Shown piece by piece: positions 27,845 through 35,696 of a stretch of 64,000 nucleotides of DNA. The notes beneath the pieces were generated by a model. That model saw only the letters and a list, made by a program, of their open reading frames with translations. It did no database searches and was not told the DNA's origin. Numbering within the stretch: position 1 is the stretch's first letter; each line of letters begins with the position of its first letter. The DNA comes from Martinezella rhizogenes (GTDB taxonomy: Bacteria > Pseudomonadota > Alphaproteobacteria > Rhizobiales > Rhizobiaceae): positions 1,025,927-1,089,926 of the forward strand of contig NZ_SGNY01000001.1 of assembly GCF_007002745.1 (NCBI RefSeq), in the 5' to 3' direction. Position numbers and translations under genes: made by a program.

Positions 27845-28323
27845 TGCAGCAGCCCTCCGAAATGATCAGTGACGACATCGAGCAGCTCACGCCGGTTTTC
27901 TTCCGAAAGGCCGGCAAACGGGCGGGCCGGGATTTCGACTTCCTTGGCAAAGACAGCTTGGCCACCGATTTGGAAGGCCAGACGATCGGCGTTCTTCGGG
28001 ACGATCGTCATACCGTCCTGATGAACGTGGGCGTATTCCCACGTCGACCCCCACTCGGCTTCCTCGGCCGAGGCGGTCCACACCAGCGACGACAGCAAAT
28101 GCTGGCCCGTTGCCACAAGGATCGGCGTGCCGGCATGGTTCGGTTTCCATGGCGTGCCGTCCGGCGTTGTCTTCTCCTCGGCAATACGCCGGCGCGTCTG
28201 GTTTTCGCCAACCGCGCCGATCGCGCTCATGAGTTCGGAGGCTTCGAAGTCGAAGAGCGGCCGTAGCTTCCGCTCGGCCGTCTCTAGATCGGACACATCC
28301 AGAACAATCGAGATCCCGCTCAT
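27841..28323 (-). CDS. Virion morphogenesis protein (Mu gpG / P2 gpS-like)
   Basis: A 160-residue protein with the gpG/gpS signature: a helical N-terminus, AVGENQTRRRIAEEKTTPDGTPWKP (residues 37-61) and the ARPFAGLSEENRREL motif at the C-terminus. It acts in tail completion and joining heads to tails. It overlaps the gp36 and gp37 genes by 4 bp each. Confidence 0.9.
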   Translation of the reverse strand: MSGISIVLDVSDLETAERKLRPLFDFEASELMSAIGAVGENQTRRRIAEEKTTPDGTPWKPNHAGTPILVATGQHLLSSLVWTASAEEAEWGSTWEYAHVHQDGMTIVPKNADRLAFQIGGQAVFAKEVEIPARPFAGLSEENRRELLDVVTDHFGGLLQ

Positions 28324-28781
28324 ATCCGGCCGAGCCTTTCACGCGTGAACATGCGCTCCGGAGCTTCCAGAATAACTTCGTTCTGCCCGACATCGCCGCC
28401 GGCGCTGCCATTATCGCCACCACCGGAAATCGTGGTGGTCAACGCGCCCTTGCCGGCGGCGATCGCTTCTAGGCGTTTGATCGCCGCGTTGTAGCGTTCC
28501 TTGATGTTCTCGGACGAGCGGGAGAAGGCAAGCGCGATGCGGTAGAATGCGATGTCCATGGTGTAGAGGCGCAGCGCATCGAGCGAGTTCTGGTCGAGGG
28601 CGGACAGTTCGGCCGGAGAGTATCGAGCAGCCAGAATGGCGCGGACTTCGATAGAGGCGTCGGCCAGACCCTTTTCGATGCGGTCATCATCGCGAATGCC
28701 GGTCTGCTCGTCTGCTGCGACAAGCGTCAGTTCGTTCGGGAAACGTGCCTCAAGGTCGGCAAGAGTGGCATAGGCGATCAT
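28320..28781 (-). CDS. DUF1320 (Mu gp36-like) head-tail connector protein
   Basis: 153 residues from ATG 28781, chosen because TGAGGACC lies about 6 bases upstream; the frame is open for 29 more codons into the tRNA region. The N-terminus MIAYATLADLEARFPNELTLVAAD and DDRIEKGLADASIEVRAILAARY (residues 29-51) are typical of DUF1320/gp6-type head-completion proteins. It directly follows the initiator-type tRNA gene. Confidence 0.88.
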   Translation of the reverse strand: MIAYATLADLEARFPNELTLVAADEQTGIRDDDRIEKGLADASIEVRAILAARYSPAELSALDQNSLDALRLYTMDIAFYRIALAFSRSSENIKERYNAAIKRLEAIAAGKGALTTTISGGGDNGSAGGDVGQNEVILEAPERMFTRERLGRI

Positions 28782-28876
28782 GGATATGGTCCTCAAGAAT
28801 TTGCCGCTGTTTTCCGGAGGCACTCTCACCACCGGTGGGCTTCGGGTTTCCCCTCGCGGCGCTCCCACCCCGTATC

Positions 28877-28951
28877 TGGATGCGGAGGGCAGACTTGAAC
28901 CGCCAACCTTCAGGTTATGAGCCTGATGACCTACCGTTGGTCCACTCCGCG
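28877..28951 (-). tRNA. Initiator-type tRNA-Met (CAU) inside the late operon
   Basis: A 75-base cloverleaf with every canonical part, including an encoded CCA (28877-28879). The anticodon loop is CTCATAA (CAU). Marks of an initiator are visible: a C1xA72 mismatch at the acceptor end, the A11-U24 D-stem pair and G30-C40, G31-C39 at the base of the anticodon stem. The third pair of the usual 3GC run is A29-U41, a variation I recall in rhizobial initiators. The D-loop is short (AACGGTA). The discriminator is U73, not A73. It is co-oriented with and lies between two late genes. Confidence 0.85.
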
Positions 28952-28957
28952 GAAGTC

Positions 28958-29503
28958 TTATTCGTCGTCGCTGACCTCGATCATGCGGCTGTCGAGCTTG
29001 AGCTTCGGATCAGCGCGCAGGCTTTCGAGAACGGCTTTTCGCTCTTCATCGGTCGCGCCGAGCTGGTCATAGGTGAGGTCGACCGGCTCGGGGCCGAACG
29101 CAAAACCGGCACGGCGGCGGGGACCGCCCGGAGCCGAAACGATCAGCAAAGGCTCGACCGTGACGAAATCCGTGTCATCCGAGGTGACGGTGGCTCCTTC
29201 ACTCGCAGGAGCGGCAGCCTCGGCAATTTTCTGGATGACCTGATCAGGTTCTGCGCCGGCGGCAACAGCCGCCTTGATGTTCTCGATCGTCTTGTTGAGG
29301 TGCTCATCGCGCTCCGCCTCGGGTAGAGCGTTCCAAGCATCCACCGTTAGGCCGGATGCCTGATGAGCAACCACCACCACTGCGCCGAGCTGGAGGGACT
29401 TGCCCTCGGCGACCTCGATCAGTGCCGGCAACGTGTTCGAACCGTTGAGGACTTCGGGGGCGACCGGCTTTGCGACCGGTCTGGCTGTGGTCCGCTTGGA
29501 CAT
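28958..29503 (-). CDS. Mu gp35-like protein
   Basis: A 181-residue protein after the major head gene. The N-terminus is basic and disordered (SKRTTARPVAKPVAP). A middle LTVDAWNALPEAERDEHL motif and the DLTYDQLGATDEERKAVLESL region follow. Similar to FluMu/Mu gp35-type proteins found between head gp34 and gp36. Its stop lies 7 bases before the tRNA 5' end. Confidence 0.65.
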   Translation of the reverse strand: MSKRTTARPVAKPVAPEVLNGSNTLPALIEVAEGKSLQLGAVVVVAHQASGLTVDAWNALPEAERDEHLNKTIENIKAAVAAGAEPDQVIQKIAEAAAPASEGATVTSDDTDFVTVEPLLIVSAPGGPRRRAGFAFGPEPVDLTYDQLGATDEERKAVLESLRADPKLKLDSRMIEVSDDE

Positions 29504-29557
29504 TCGCTTCTCCTTTGGGTTTTCGGGAAAACGGCACGCATGCCGCTTGCCGGAAAA

Positions 29558-29585
29558 CCCGGCGGCCGGGAGGTTGGCCGCCGGG
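29558..29585 (-). terminator. Strong hairpin after the major head gene
   Basis: A 10-bp perfect stem, CCCGGCGGCC / GGCCGCCGGG, with an 8-base loop is followed on the minus strand by TTTT. It lies between the head gene stop (29604) and the next gene start (29503), so it would lower transcription after the most abundant head protein. Confidence 0.75.
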
Positions 29586-29603
29586 ATCGCGCAGATGCCA
29601 GGA

Positions 29604-30500
29604 CTAATCTAGCAGCGGCGCTTCCATGATCTGGACAAGGTTGCGGTCGGTGTTGGTCGAGCCGTCGATCTTTTCGGACATGAGGATGTCGCGGGCTTTG
29701 AAGAAATTGCCGTTGCCCGTGATCAGGTGCGTCGGACGAACACCGAGCTTGCGGCCTTCATCATCCGTGAATTCCTTCATGGCGGTGAAGGCGGCGCGGA
29801 GGTTGGCTGCGCTCAGCTCTGCCTTGGAGCCATAAGCCATCTGCCAGAAGCCGAAGCCGGCGGAAACGCGGGCGTCCGTACCGTAGAGATACTCGTCCCG
29901 CATGAAGACGTGGTCGGATGTCTTGCCGTCTTCCTTGGCAACGAAAGAATAGTCACGGCGCTTCTGGAAAATGAACGGCTTCAGCGGTCGGCTCATGTCG
30001 GCGAGAATCCATGTCTCGCCCGTGCCTGCCTGCATGTTGGAGACGCTGACCTGTGCTCCCTGAGGGCCGACAGGATGGTCAGCGTCAAAGAAGTTCTGGC
30101 CATCGTAGCATTCGGTGTTGAAGGCGGCGTTGATCAGCTCGAACAGGACTTCGTCCGGATGCGTCGAGGCAGACTGCCCGAGCATCTCGAAGCGCGGCGC
30201 ATAGAGGCCGAGTTTGTCATCTTCGATGTCGTCGCGGGAAACGCCGATCGTTGATTCAAATTTGCGGTTCTTGATCGTGTAGCCCTTCGAAGAGAGCGAC
30301 TTGATCTGACGATCGCCGATCCATTCCCGAAGCTTCGGAATGTCGCCGAGCCAGCCGTATGTTTCCTCGCCGGCGGTCGAGGTCACGACCGTGGCAAGCA
30401 GGGTGTACATCGCGGTGTAACCTGCGAAGCCCTTCTGGAAGGAGGTCTTGAAGCCGCGCTGTGCTGCGGCAAGAAGTTCGGGCGTTATGACGCGTGTCAT
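29604..30500 (-). CDS. Major head subunit (Mu gpT-like)
   Basis: A 298-residue protein. It starts TRVITPELLAAAQRGFKTSFQKGF and has TYGWLGDIPKLREWIGDRQIKSL (residues 44-66), then EVLFELINAAFNTECYDGQNFFDADHP. This is the Mu T coat protein family with an HK97-type fold. It is full-length compared with Mu T. It lies downstream of the protease/scaffold and decoration genes in Mu order. Confidence 0.93.
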   Translation of the reverse strand: MTRVITPELLAAAQRGFKTSFQKGFAGYTAMYTLLATVVTSTAGEETYGWLGDIPKLREWIGDRQIKSLSSKGYTIKNRKFESTIGVSRDDIEDDKLGLYAPRFEMLGQSASTHPDEVLFELINAAFNTECYDGQNFFDADHPVGPQGAQVSVSNMQAGTGETWILADMSRPLKPFIFQKRRDYSFVAKEDGKTSDHVFMRDEYLYGTDARVSAGFGFWQMAYGSKAELSAANLRAAFTAMKEFTDDEGRKLGVRPTHLITGNGNFFKARDILMSEKIDGSTNTDRNLVQIMEAPLLD

Positions 30501-30526
30501 TGAAAACGGTCCTGAGATTGGAGTTG

Positions 30527-30931
30527 TTAGAAGCCGACGCGGACGAAAATCTGCCCGCCTTCGATATGCATGATCTTGCCGGCGGCCGATCGCGTTCCGG
30601 CACCATCGGTCTTGGCGACCGTCTGGTCATCCACGACATAGGCCGTCTTGTTGATGTCACCGGCGGTAATGGCGTCGGCAGAATGGTTGGCGAAACCGAA
30701 GGTGCCGCGCCGGAACGGAACCTTTTCAGCGCCGTCAGCACCGGCGTTTTTTACCGTCTTCTCGGAAACCCCGAGAATGGTGAGGTTGGCCGCGACCTTG
30801 CCCGGCACTGCGAGGCCGTTTTCGGTGACGACCAGAGCGCCCTGCAGAATGGTGGTTGCGCCCTTGACGGGCGCGGTGGAGCGGAGGCCTTCGGTCTCTG
30901 CCGGCTGACGGGCCTGCGACATTGCGGTCAT
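30527..30931 (-). CDS. Capsid decoration/cement-type protein (DUF2190-like)
   Basis: A 134-residue beta-rich protein with VKGATTILQGALVVTENGLAVPGKVAANLT near residues 22-52 and a GDINKTAYVVDDQTVAKT strand pair. It sits between the protease/scaffold gene and the major head gene. DUF2190 cement proteins stabilise capsids and share this layout. The start could be 30922. Confidence 0.7.
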   Translation of the reverse strand: MTAMSQARQPAETEGLRSTAPVKGATTILQGALVVTENGLAVPGKVAANLTILGVSEKTVKNAGADGAEKVPFRRGTFGFANHSADAITAGDINKTAYVVDDQTVAKTDGAGTRSAAGKIMHIEGGQIFVRVGF

Positions 30932-30959
30932 TGCGGTTCTCCTTCGGGGGAAATTTTGG

Positions 30960-31415
30960 TCAGGCGGCGGTCAGGCCGTTCGCCTTGCGATATTCGTCCT
31001 CAGACAGGCCGAGCTGCTTCATGACGTCTCGGTCCTCGGCGGTCAGGGTGGCGGTGGCATCGTCGGCGCGGCGCTGGTCAAGGTTGGAGGCAGCAAGGCC
31101 GACGCCGAGAGTTTCAATGAGCTTTTTCACCTGCTCAAAACCTTCGGGCGATGTGGCGAGGGCCTCGTAGCTTTCGCGCTGTGCCGGCGTGATCTTCTTC
31201 GCCTTCAGCGCGCCTTCGAGCAGCGTGTCGACCTTTTCCTTATGAACAGCCTTCTTGCCGTCCTCGATCTCGGTCGACAGCGTCTTGATCCTGTCGAGCG
31301 CTTCCTGATGCACGGCGGGATCGATGCGGGTTTTCAGGGTGGTGATCGCCGAGAGGCAGGAAGCCTCGGAGGCGTCTTCATTGAGGCCAAGGGCGGCGGC
31401 GAGTGCTTTCAGCAT
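30960..31415 (-). CDS. Nested scaffold reading (Mu Z-like internal start)
   Basis: An in-frame ATG at 31415 (MLKALAAALGLNEDASEAS) opens the C-terminal helical half of the protease gene. This is where Mu starts the separate scaffold Z within the protease gene I. The upstream sequence CGGAAACGAAC offers only a weak ribosome site. It is read in the same frame as the longer product. Functional use is inferred from Mu. Confidence 0.5.
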   Translation of the reverse strand: MLKALAAALGLNEDASEASCLSAITTLKTRIDPAVHQEALDRIKTLSTEIEDGKKAVHKEKVDTLLEGALKAKKITPAQRESYEALATSPEGFEQVKKLIETLGVGLAASNLDQRRADDATATLTAEDRDVMKQLGLSEDEYRKANGLTAA

Positions 31416-31994
31416 GTTCGTTTCCGTTTGAGTTGTTGTCGTGAGGGTTGCCGACGCGACGGCCGGCATTGATGCGGCGGGGGCAGCGACAAGCGCCGCC
31501 GAGTGAAGCCATGTGGCCTTGCCGTTATCGTCGGCCTTGAATGTGGGAGAGACATACCGGTGGGTGCGCGCACCAAGAACGCGGATGCCTTCCTCCAGCC
31601 ACTCGACCTTACCGAACAGACCGTCCGGGCGCGCTTCGAGCTTGTTGATCCAGCCGATCGCGGGCGCGGCATCACCGAAAATGGCCTTCTTGACGGTAGC
31701 GTGATCGATATCGATCGGGAGATCGACGGCATCCGCTTCGAAGCGCGACACCAGCAATTCCGGATCGATTGTGAAAACGCGACCGTCGCGGGCGTTCAGC
31801 TTTCCTCGCGGCGCGAGCTTTATCCACTCAGGTCCCCGCTTGGTCTCGGAAGACGCGGCGGACGGATCAGCGGCATAGGCATCAAGCACGGCGATACCCG
31901 TCATCGCATCGGCGGCATTTGGGGTCGCTTCAGGAGCAAGGCAGGAAAGGAAGAGGTCGGGGCGCTGTGTCATCATGACGGCCAATCTAGCCAT
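30960..31994 (-). CDS. Prohead protease/scaffold (Mu gpI-like)
   Basis: About 344 residues. The N-terminal two-thirds carry the gpI pattern (PEWIKLAPRGKLNARDGRVFTIDPELLV near residue 58; DLPIDIDHATVK with the catalytic-region DxDH; ARTHRYVSPTF). The C-terminal third is the helical scaffold. The first ATG is 31994; GTG 32003 and ATG 31976/31973 are alternatives. The last two may be real because a candidate promoter -10 (31984-31989) lies inside the first codons. Confidence 0.88.
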   Translation of the reverse strand: MARLAVMMTQRPDLFLSCLAPEATPNAADAMTGIAVLDAYAADPSAASSETKRGPEWIKLAPRGKLNARDGRVFTIDPELLVSRFEADAVDLPIDIDHATVKKAIFGDAAPAIGWINKLEARPDGLFGKVEWLEEGIRVLGARTHRYVSPTFKADDNGKATWLHSAALVAAPAASMPAVASATLTTTTQTETNMLKALAAALGLNEDASEASCLSAITTLKTRIDPAVHQEALDRIKTLSTEIEDGKKAVHKEKVDTLLEGALKAKKITPAQRESYEALATSPEGFEQVKKLIETLGVGLAASNLDQRRADDATATLTAEDRDVMKQLGLSEDEYRKANGLTAA

Positions 31995-32026
31995 CAATTC
32001 CACGCACTCGGGCTGACACCTGTCAG
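31984..32026 (-). promoter_or_regulatory. Late promoter of the head operon (inferred Mor-type site)
   Basis: The dyad CTGACACCTGTCAG (32013-32026) lies 33 bp, centre to centre, upstream of a -10-like TAGATT (31984-31989). It is the closest match to a perfect palindrome among the four sites in this window. It precedes the protease-head gene block. It would start transcription about 7 bases after the -10, near the alternative ATG 31976. Confidence 0.65.
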
Positions 32027-32230
32027 CACGGCAAAATCAGTTCTTTTGGGGGGATGTCCGCATCTAATCCTCTTGGGGGGCGAGGATCAAGAGCAACGTC
32101 AAAATTGAAGCACGATTAAAGGCCGTGGGCGCGAATTTTAACCGTGGATGAAAGAAGGGGCGTGAAACCCCTTCACGCGCGTCTGTGGCCGTTTTATCGT
32201 GTCGGTCATCGCAACATGGGGAAATGGGTA

Positions 32231-32656
32231 ATGAGGCAGGTTCTGGCGCTGGCAATCGTGGCCGCAATGAGCAGTTTCGCATATGCAGCCGACTGGCCTC
32301 CTGCGACGGATTATCTGAACGGCCTTGAAGACTGCAGCGCCAGCAAGCAGCCCGGCAGCTGCCAGTATTCTCGCGATGTGTGGGTGAAGGAATACGGCGA
32401 GGCGGTTAAGGGCGAATACCAAGGGCAGCGCAACGTAGCTTACTGCCTCTCCACGGGGTGTCACGGCGCGATCCGGGTAAACAAAATGCTCGGATGCGCA
32501 TGGAGATTTGTTATCCTCGAAAGCGGACACCTCTCGGCTGACAGCAGCGATACTAGCAATCTGGAATATTATTGCGGCCCCGAGAACGTCGACAAGGCCG
32601 AGCGGCGTGCTGCTGAAGCGCAATCCCGCCGGATGCTGAAAATGCTCGGTATATGA
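32231..32656 (+). CDS. Secreted hypothetical protein on the opposite strand (cargo gene)
   Basis: About 141 residues from ATG 32231; the frame is open back to 32144. A signal peptide (RQVLALAIVAAMSSFAYAADW) is followed by a Cys-rich domain with seven or more Cys residues (CSASKQPGSC, CLSTGCHGAI, CAWRF, YYCGPEN). GGGGAA is about 10 bases upstream. It is the only plus-strand gene inside the structural region and lies between two head operons, typical of a moron expressed in the lysogen. The family is not recognised. Confidence 0.75.
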   Translation: MRQVLALAIVAAMSSFAYAADWPPATDYLNGLEDCSASKQPGSCQYSRDVWVKEYGEAVKGEYQGQRNVAYCLSTGCHGAIRVNKMLGCAWRFVILESGHLSADSSDTSNLEYYCGPENVDKAERRAAEAQSRRMLKMLGI

Positions 32657-32687
32657 TTGCGCCAGCGATCCCATAAGCTTATATTTA

Positions 32688-32777
32688 CAAAAGCGCGGCA
32701 GAGAAGTCCGTAGCCCTAGATGGCCCTTGGAGGGAGCCGGGTAAAGCCCCGGAATCGGTCCCTCCCTGCCGCGCTTC
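32688..32777. terminator. Nested hairpin structure between convergent genes
   Basis: The outer stem AAGCGCGGCAG / CTGCCGCGCTT closes about 66 bases. Inside lies a second stem, GGAGGGA / TCCCTCC, that encloses a third small stem CCGGG / CCCGG. On the minus strand it is followed by TTTTG. It begins at the stop codon of the head morphogenesis gene and faces the plus-strand cargo gene. It probably acts as a terminator for one or both, although the extra inner stems are more than a terminator needs. Confidence 0.6.
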
Positions 32778-34020
32778 ATTCCCACGGCCATTTGAAGCCT
32801 GCCCGTTCCACCTGCCTTCTTGCCTCCCTCTCGTCTTTCTGATGCAGCGAGTTCGCCCGCATGTAGCCGTTCTGGCTGATTGAAACAAAAGAGCGCCAGA
32901 CCGACTTTCCTGCACGCCAGAAGATCGAGCGCGTGTTTTCCTTGCCGCGCAGGTCGGGCAGGATTTCCCCCGAAGACAATAAGTCTGGAAGGGTCGCAAA
33001 ATCCTCCACAGGCATCTTGTGGCGCTCGATGCGCTCGGCGATCGCCTCACTGGTGATGGATATGACGGGCGACTTCGCGCCGAGCTGCTCCGCCAGAGCC
33101 GGGTTATGTCCTGCTGGCAACCAGACCTTTTGCGGCAACCGTGGTGCAATCTGCAGATAAGGATCGCTCCAAAGCTCCTTCAGGACGCGGGTGGCGTCAC
33201 CATGATCCGCCTCGGCAAGCTTCGCCTCGAAATTCTGGATCAGCGTTTCGGTGCGAGCAAGACCGGGATTGGTCGCCCATCCGGCATCAATGCCCGCCGG
33301 CACCATCGAGATCTCGCCAGTCCGGCGGTTGCGATACGCAACATCAGGTCCGAGTTCCGGCAGCTCGTCCGTGTACCAGATGGAAATGTCGTTACCGTCC
33401 TCGTCTTTGCCAATGACGCGCTTTGTACCGATGAGTGTTTTCGCCTCACGATCAGAAATCATGCGCACCTGGCACTTGCACATCCACCCGTTGGGCGGCC
33501 AGTGCGTGCGCCAGAATGGATGGTCGATCGGCAGGATCAGCCCGACCCATGCGAGATGCTCCGGCCGGGGATCGGCAGAGGTGGTGCGGACATAGAGAAC
33601 ATAGGGCAGCACCCGTTTGGACCGCTGCGCCCGTTCCCACTGGCCGGCTGCTCTGGCGGAGTTCATGTTCGACCAGAAGATGGTTTTCAGACGCCGGTCG
33701 CTGGCGAAGTTCACCATGCGATCGGGATCGATGCCCTCCGGATCGGAGATCATGCGCGGTCCCCACCATCCGAGCTTCACCAGTTCCTTCTGGATATCGA
33801 GCTTCCAGTTCTCATAACCCCGGCCGGTTGTCATGGCGTGCGAAACGGTCGAGCGGAACGCATTGAGCACGTCCAGCTCGACGGCCTTGGCAACTGTGAA
33901 CTTGTAAGCGTGCTCCTCGGCCCACACATCCAGCCACGAAAACGCCGGCGCATTGGTCTTTCCGTCAAAGTACCTTACGACGCCGGCCGGCGGTGTGAGG
34001 GCTTTCCTGATCTCGGCCAT
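32776..34020 (-). CDS. Minor head / head morphogenesis protein (Mu gpF, SPP1 gp7-like)
   Basis: A 414-residue protein. The head-morphogenesis domain has HAMTTGRGYENW near residue 75, TIFWSNMNSARAAGQWERAQR (about 113-133) and the Cys motif HWPPNGWMCKCQVRMI (about 172-187). The C-terminal 100 residues (ISITSEAIAERI, SIFWRAGKSVWRSFVSIS) resemble the barnase/EndoU-like tail domain seen on some phage F proteins. This second domain is an inference. It lies after the portal. Confidence 0.85.
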   Translation of the reverse strand: MAEIRKALTPPAGVVRYFDGKTNAPAFSWLDVWAEEHAYKFTVAKAVELDVLNAFRSTVSHAMTTGRGYENWKLDIQKELVKLGWWGPRMISDPEGIDPDRMVNFASDRRLKTIFWSNMNSARAAGQWERAQRSKRVLPYVLYVRTTSADPRPEHLAWVGLILPIDHPFWRTHWPPNGWMCKCQVRMISDREAKTLIGTKRVIGKDEDGNDISIWYTDELPELGPDVAYRNRRTGEISMVPAGIDAGWATNPGLARTETLIQNFEAKLAEADHGDATRVLKELWSDPYLQIAPRLPQKVWLPAGHNPALAEQLGAKSPVISITSEAIAERIERHKMPVEDFATLPDLLSSGEILPDLRGKENTRSIFWRAGKSVWRSFVSISQNGYMRANSLHQKDEREARRQVERAGFKWPWE

Positions 34021-34025
34021 GCCGG

Positions 34026-35696
34026 TCAGTCCGCGATATCGCCGATACCGCGAGCGATCGCGGTCAGCCGGCCGAGGCGTTCTGCCAATTTCGTTGCATC
34101 AGGGCGCTGCGTTTGAAGCAGCTTTAAAGCCTCTTCAAAGCTGCCGGCCGTCTCAACGATCGCGGCGATGGGCTGCATGATCGGATCAACCATCTGCTGC
34201 CAATCGTCCATGGCGTCTATGAAGAGTTTGTCGAGCTGCTCAAGCGCGTCCGGTTCTCCGGCCTCGGCCGCCGCCAGCGCCTCACATGCTCCACAATGGC
34301 AGGCGCGACGATGATCAGAGACGATGGCCGATAGCGCAGCCACCTTGGACTTGACGTCTTCTTCCTCGGCCGTCTTTTTCGCATCCTTGACCGCCTCGGT
34401 TTTTGGAGCGGCTTTCGGTTCCGGTTTTGCCTCTCCGGTCGATGTTGCCAACGCCGCCGGCGGCGTCAGAAGTTCGTCACCGTCCTGCGGATCGGAGAGG
34501 CCGACCTTTTCGCGGATCTCGGCCTGCTTCACTCTCAAGCCGAGTGGCACCAGAGTTCCGAGCGCTTCCGACAAGGCTTTGACATCCTCGGGATCGGGAA
34601 CAGGCAACTGAAGAAACGGATACCTTTCCTGCGGCCCAAAGTTCAGGTCCACGAACGGCTTGATAAGATCGCGGTTGATCGTGATGGCAAGCTGCCGGCA
34701 GTCAGCGCGCAACAGCTCCAGACGGACCTCGTTATGGATTTTGGCCTGCCCGAGCGAGGAGCCGTCATCGGATGTCATGGTCTGGCCGACGACAAGCTTC
34801 GAAATCTGCTTGTCGACATATTCAAGCAGGCCACCGAACACAGCCGAGCCGTTGCTGCCGTTCACCTCATGAAACTCGATATCCATGCCGGCCGGGATAA
34901 TGGCGGCGGCGTCATTGGCGATCGAGGCAACGGCCTTCAGGAGTGTGCGCTTGTCCGCGCCGCTGGCACCGGCATTGTATTTGCCGACGCGCAGAGGCAT
35001 GCCGTAGACTTCGGAGAAGGCCGCCCAGTCCTGCAGGCCGAACTGCTGGATGAGATAAGCCCACGCCGCAGGTCGGGCCATGCCACGGCGAAGTGGTAGG
35101 CCGAGACGGGTGCGAGGAATGTGGCGGATGAACTTTGCCTGCGGCAGCTCCTCGCCCTCGATCGAGCCGTCGACGGCAAGCCGAAGGTTCCGGAGCGACA
35201 GCCGGTCCATCTGAAAGAAGCGGGCATCACGATCGAGATAGGCAACCGGGCGCAAGGCTTTGCGCTCGTATTCCCACATCATCTCGCACACCGCATAGGA
35301 TTTATTGATCGCGTCCGGCAGGTGGCCACGCGCTTCAAGGAAGCCGTCATCATTGATCAGTTCCTCGATCGCTTCAACGATCTTGGCGGGAGCGCCGTTT
35401 GCCTCGATCGTCGGGTCGACACTTTCGATCGCCAGCCGGCGTGTCTGGAGCTGAGACGCATAGTGCAGATAGCGCTCCTCCATTTCTTCGGCGAGTGTCA
35501 GATAGGAGCGAGCGTTGCCCTCGGCCGCATCGCGCAGGATCGTACCGAGGCGCTCAGGCGTGAGGCCCGTGGCCACGCGTTCCTCATGCGTCCGGCGGAC
35601 ACCGGCAACCGTGGGCGTTGCGATCTCTTCCGACAACGTCTTGAGAACGATCGGGCGGCCGTCAGGGCCGAGTATGGATGATGTGCGGGTGGTCAC
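34026..35696 (-). CDS. Portal protein (Mu gp29-like, DUF935)
   Basis: A 556-residue protein with DUF935 motifs: TPTVAGVRRTHEERVATGLTPERLGTIL near residue 28, an AEEMEERYLHYASQL helix, RPAAWAYLIQQFGLQDWAAFSEVYGMPLRVG (about 206-237) and SKLVVGQTMTSDDGSSLGQAK. It forms the DNA entry vertex. The start is GTG 35696, overlapping the terminase stop as GTGA. An unusual Cys/His cluster, HRRACHCGACEAL, lies near residue 458. Confidence 0.92.
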   Translation of the reverse strand: MTTRTSSILGPDGRPIVLKTLSEEIATPTVAGVRRTHEERVATGLTPERLGTILRDAAEGNARSYLTLAEEMEERYLHYASQLQTRRLAIESVDPTIEANGAPAKIVEAIEELINDDGFLEARGHLPDAINKSYAVCEMMWEYERKALRPVAYLDRDARFFQMDRLSLRNLRLAVDGSIEGEELPQAKFIRHIPRTRLGLPLRRGMARPAAWAYLIQQFGLQDWAAFSEVYGMPLRVGKYNAGASGADKRTLLKAVASIANDAAAIIPAGMDIEFHEVNGSNGSAVFGGLLEYVDKQISKLVVGQTMTSDDGSSLGQAKIHNEVRLELLRADCRQLAITINRDLIKPFVDLNFGPQERYPFLQLPVPDPEDVKALSEALGTLVPLGLRVKQAEIREKVGLSDPQDGDELLTPPAALATSTGEAKPEPKAAPKTEAVKDAKKTAEEEDVKSKVAALSAIVSDHRRACHCGACEALAAAEAGEPDALEQLDKLFIDAMDDWQQMVDPIMQPIAAIVETAGSFEEALKLLQTQRPDATKLAERLGRLTAIARGIGDIAD

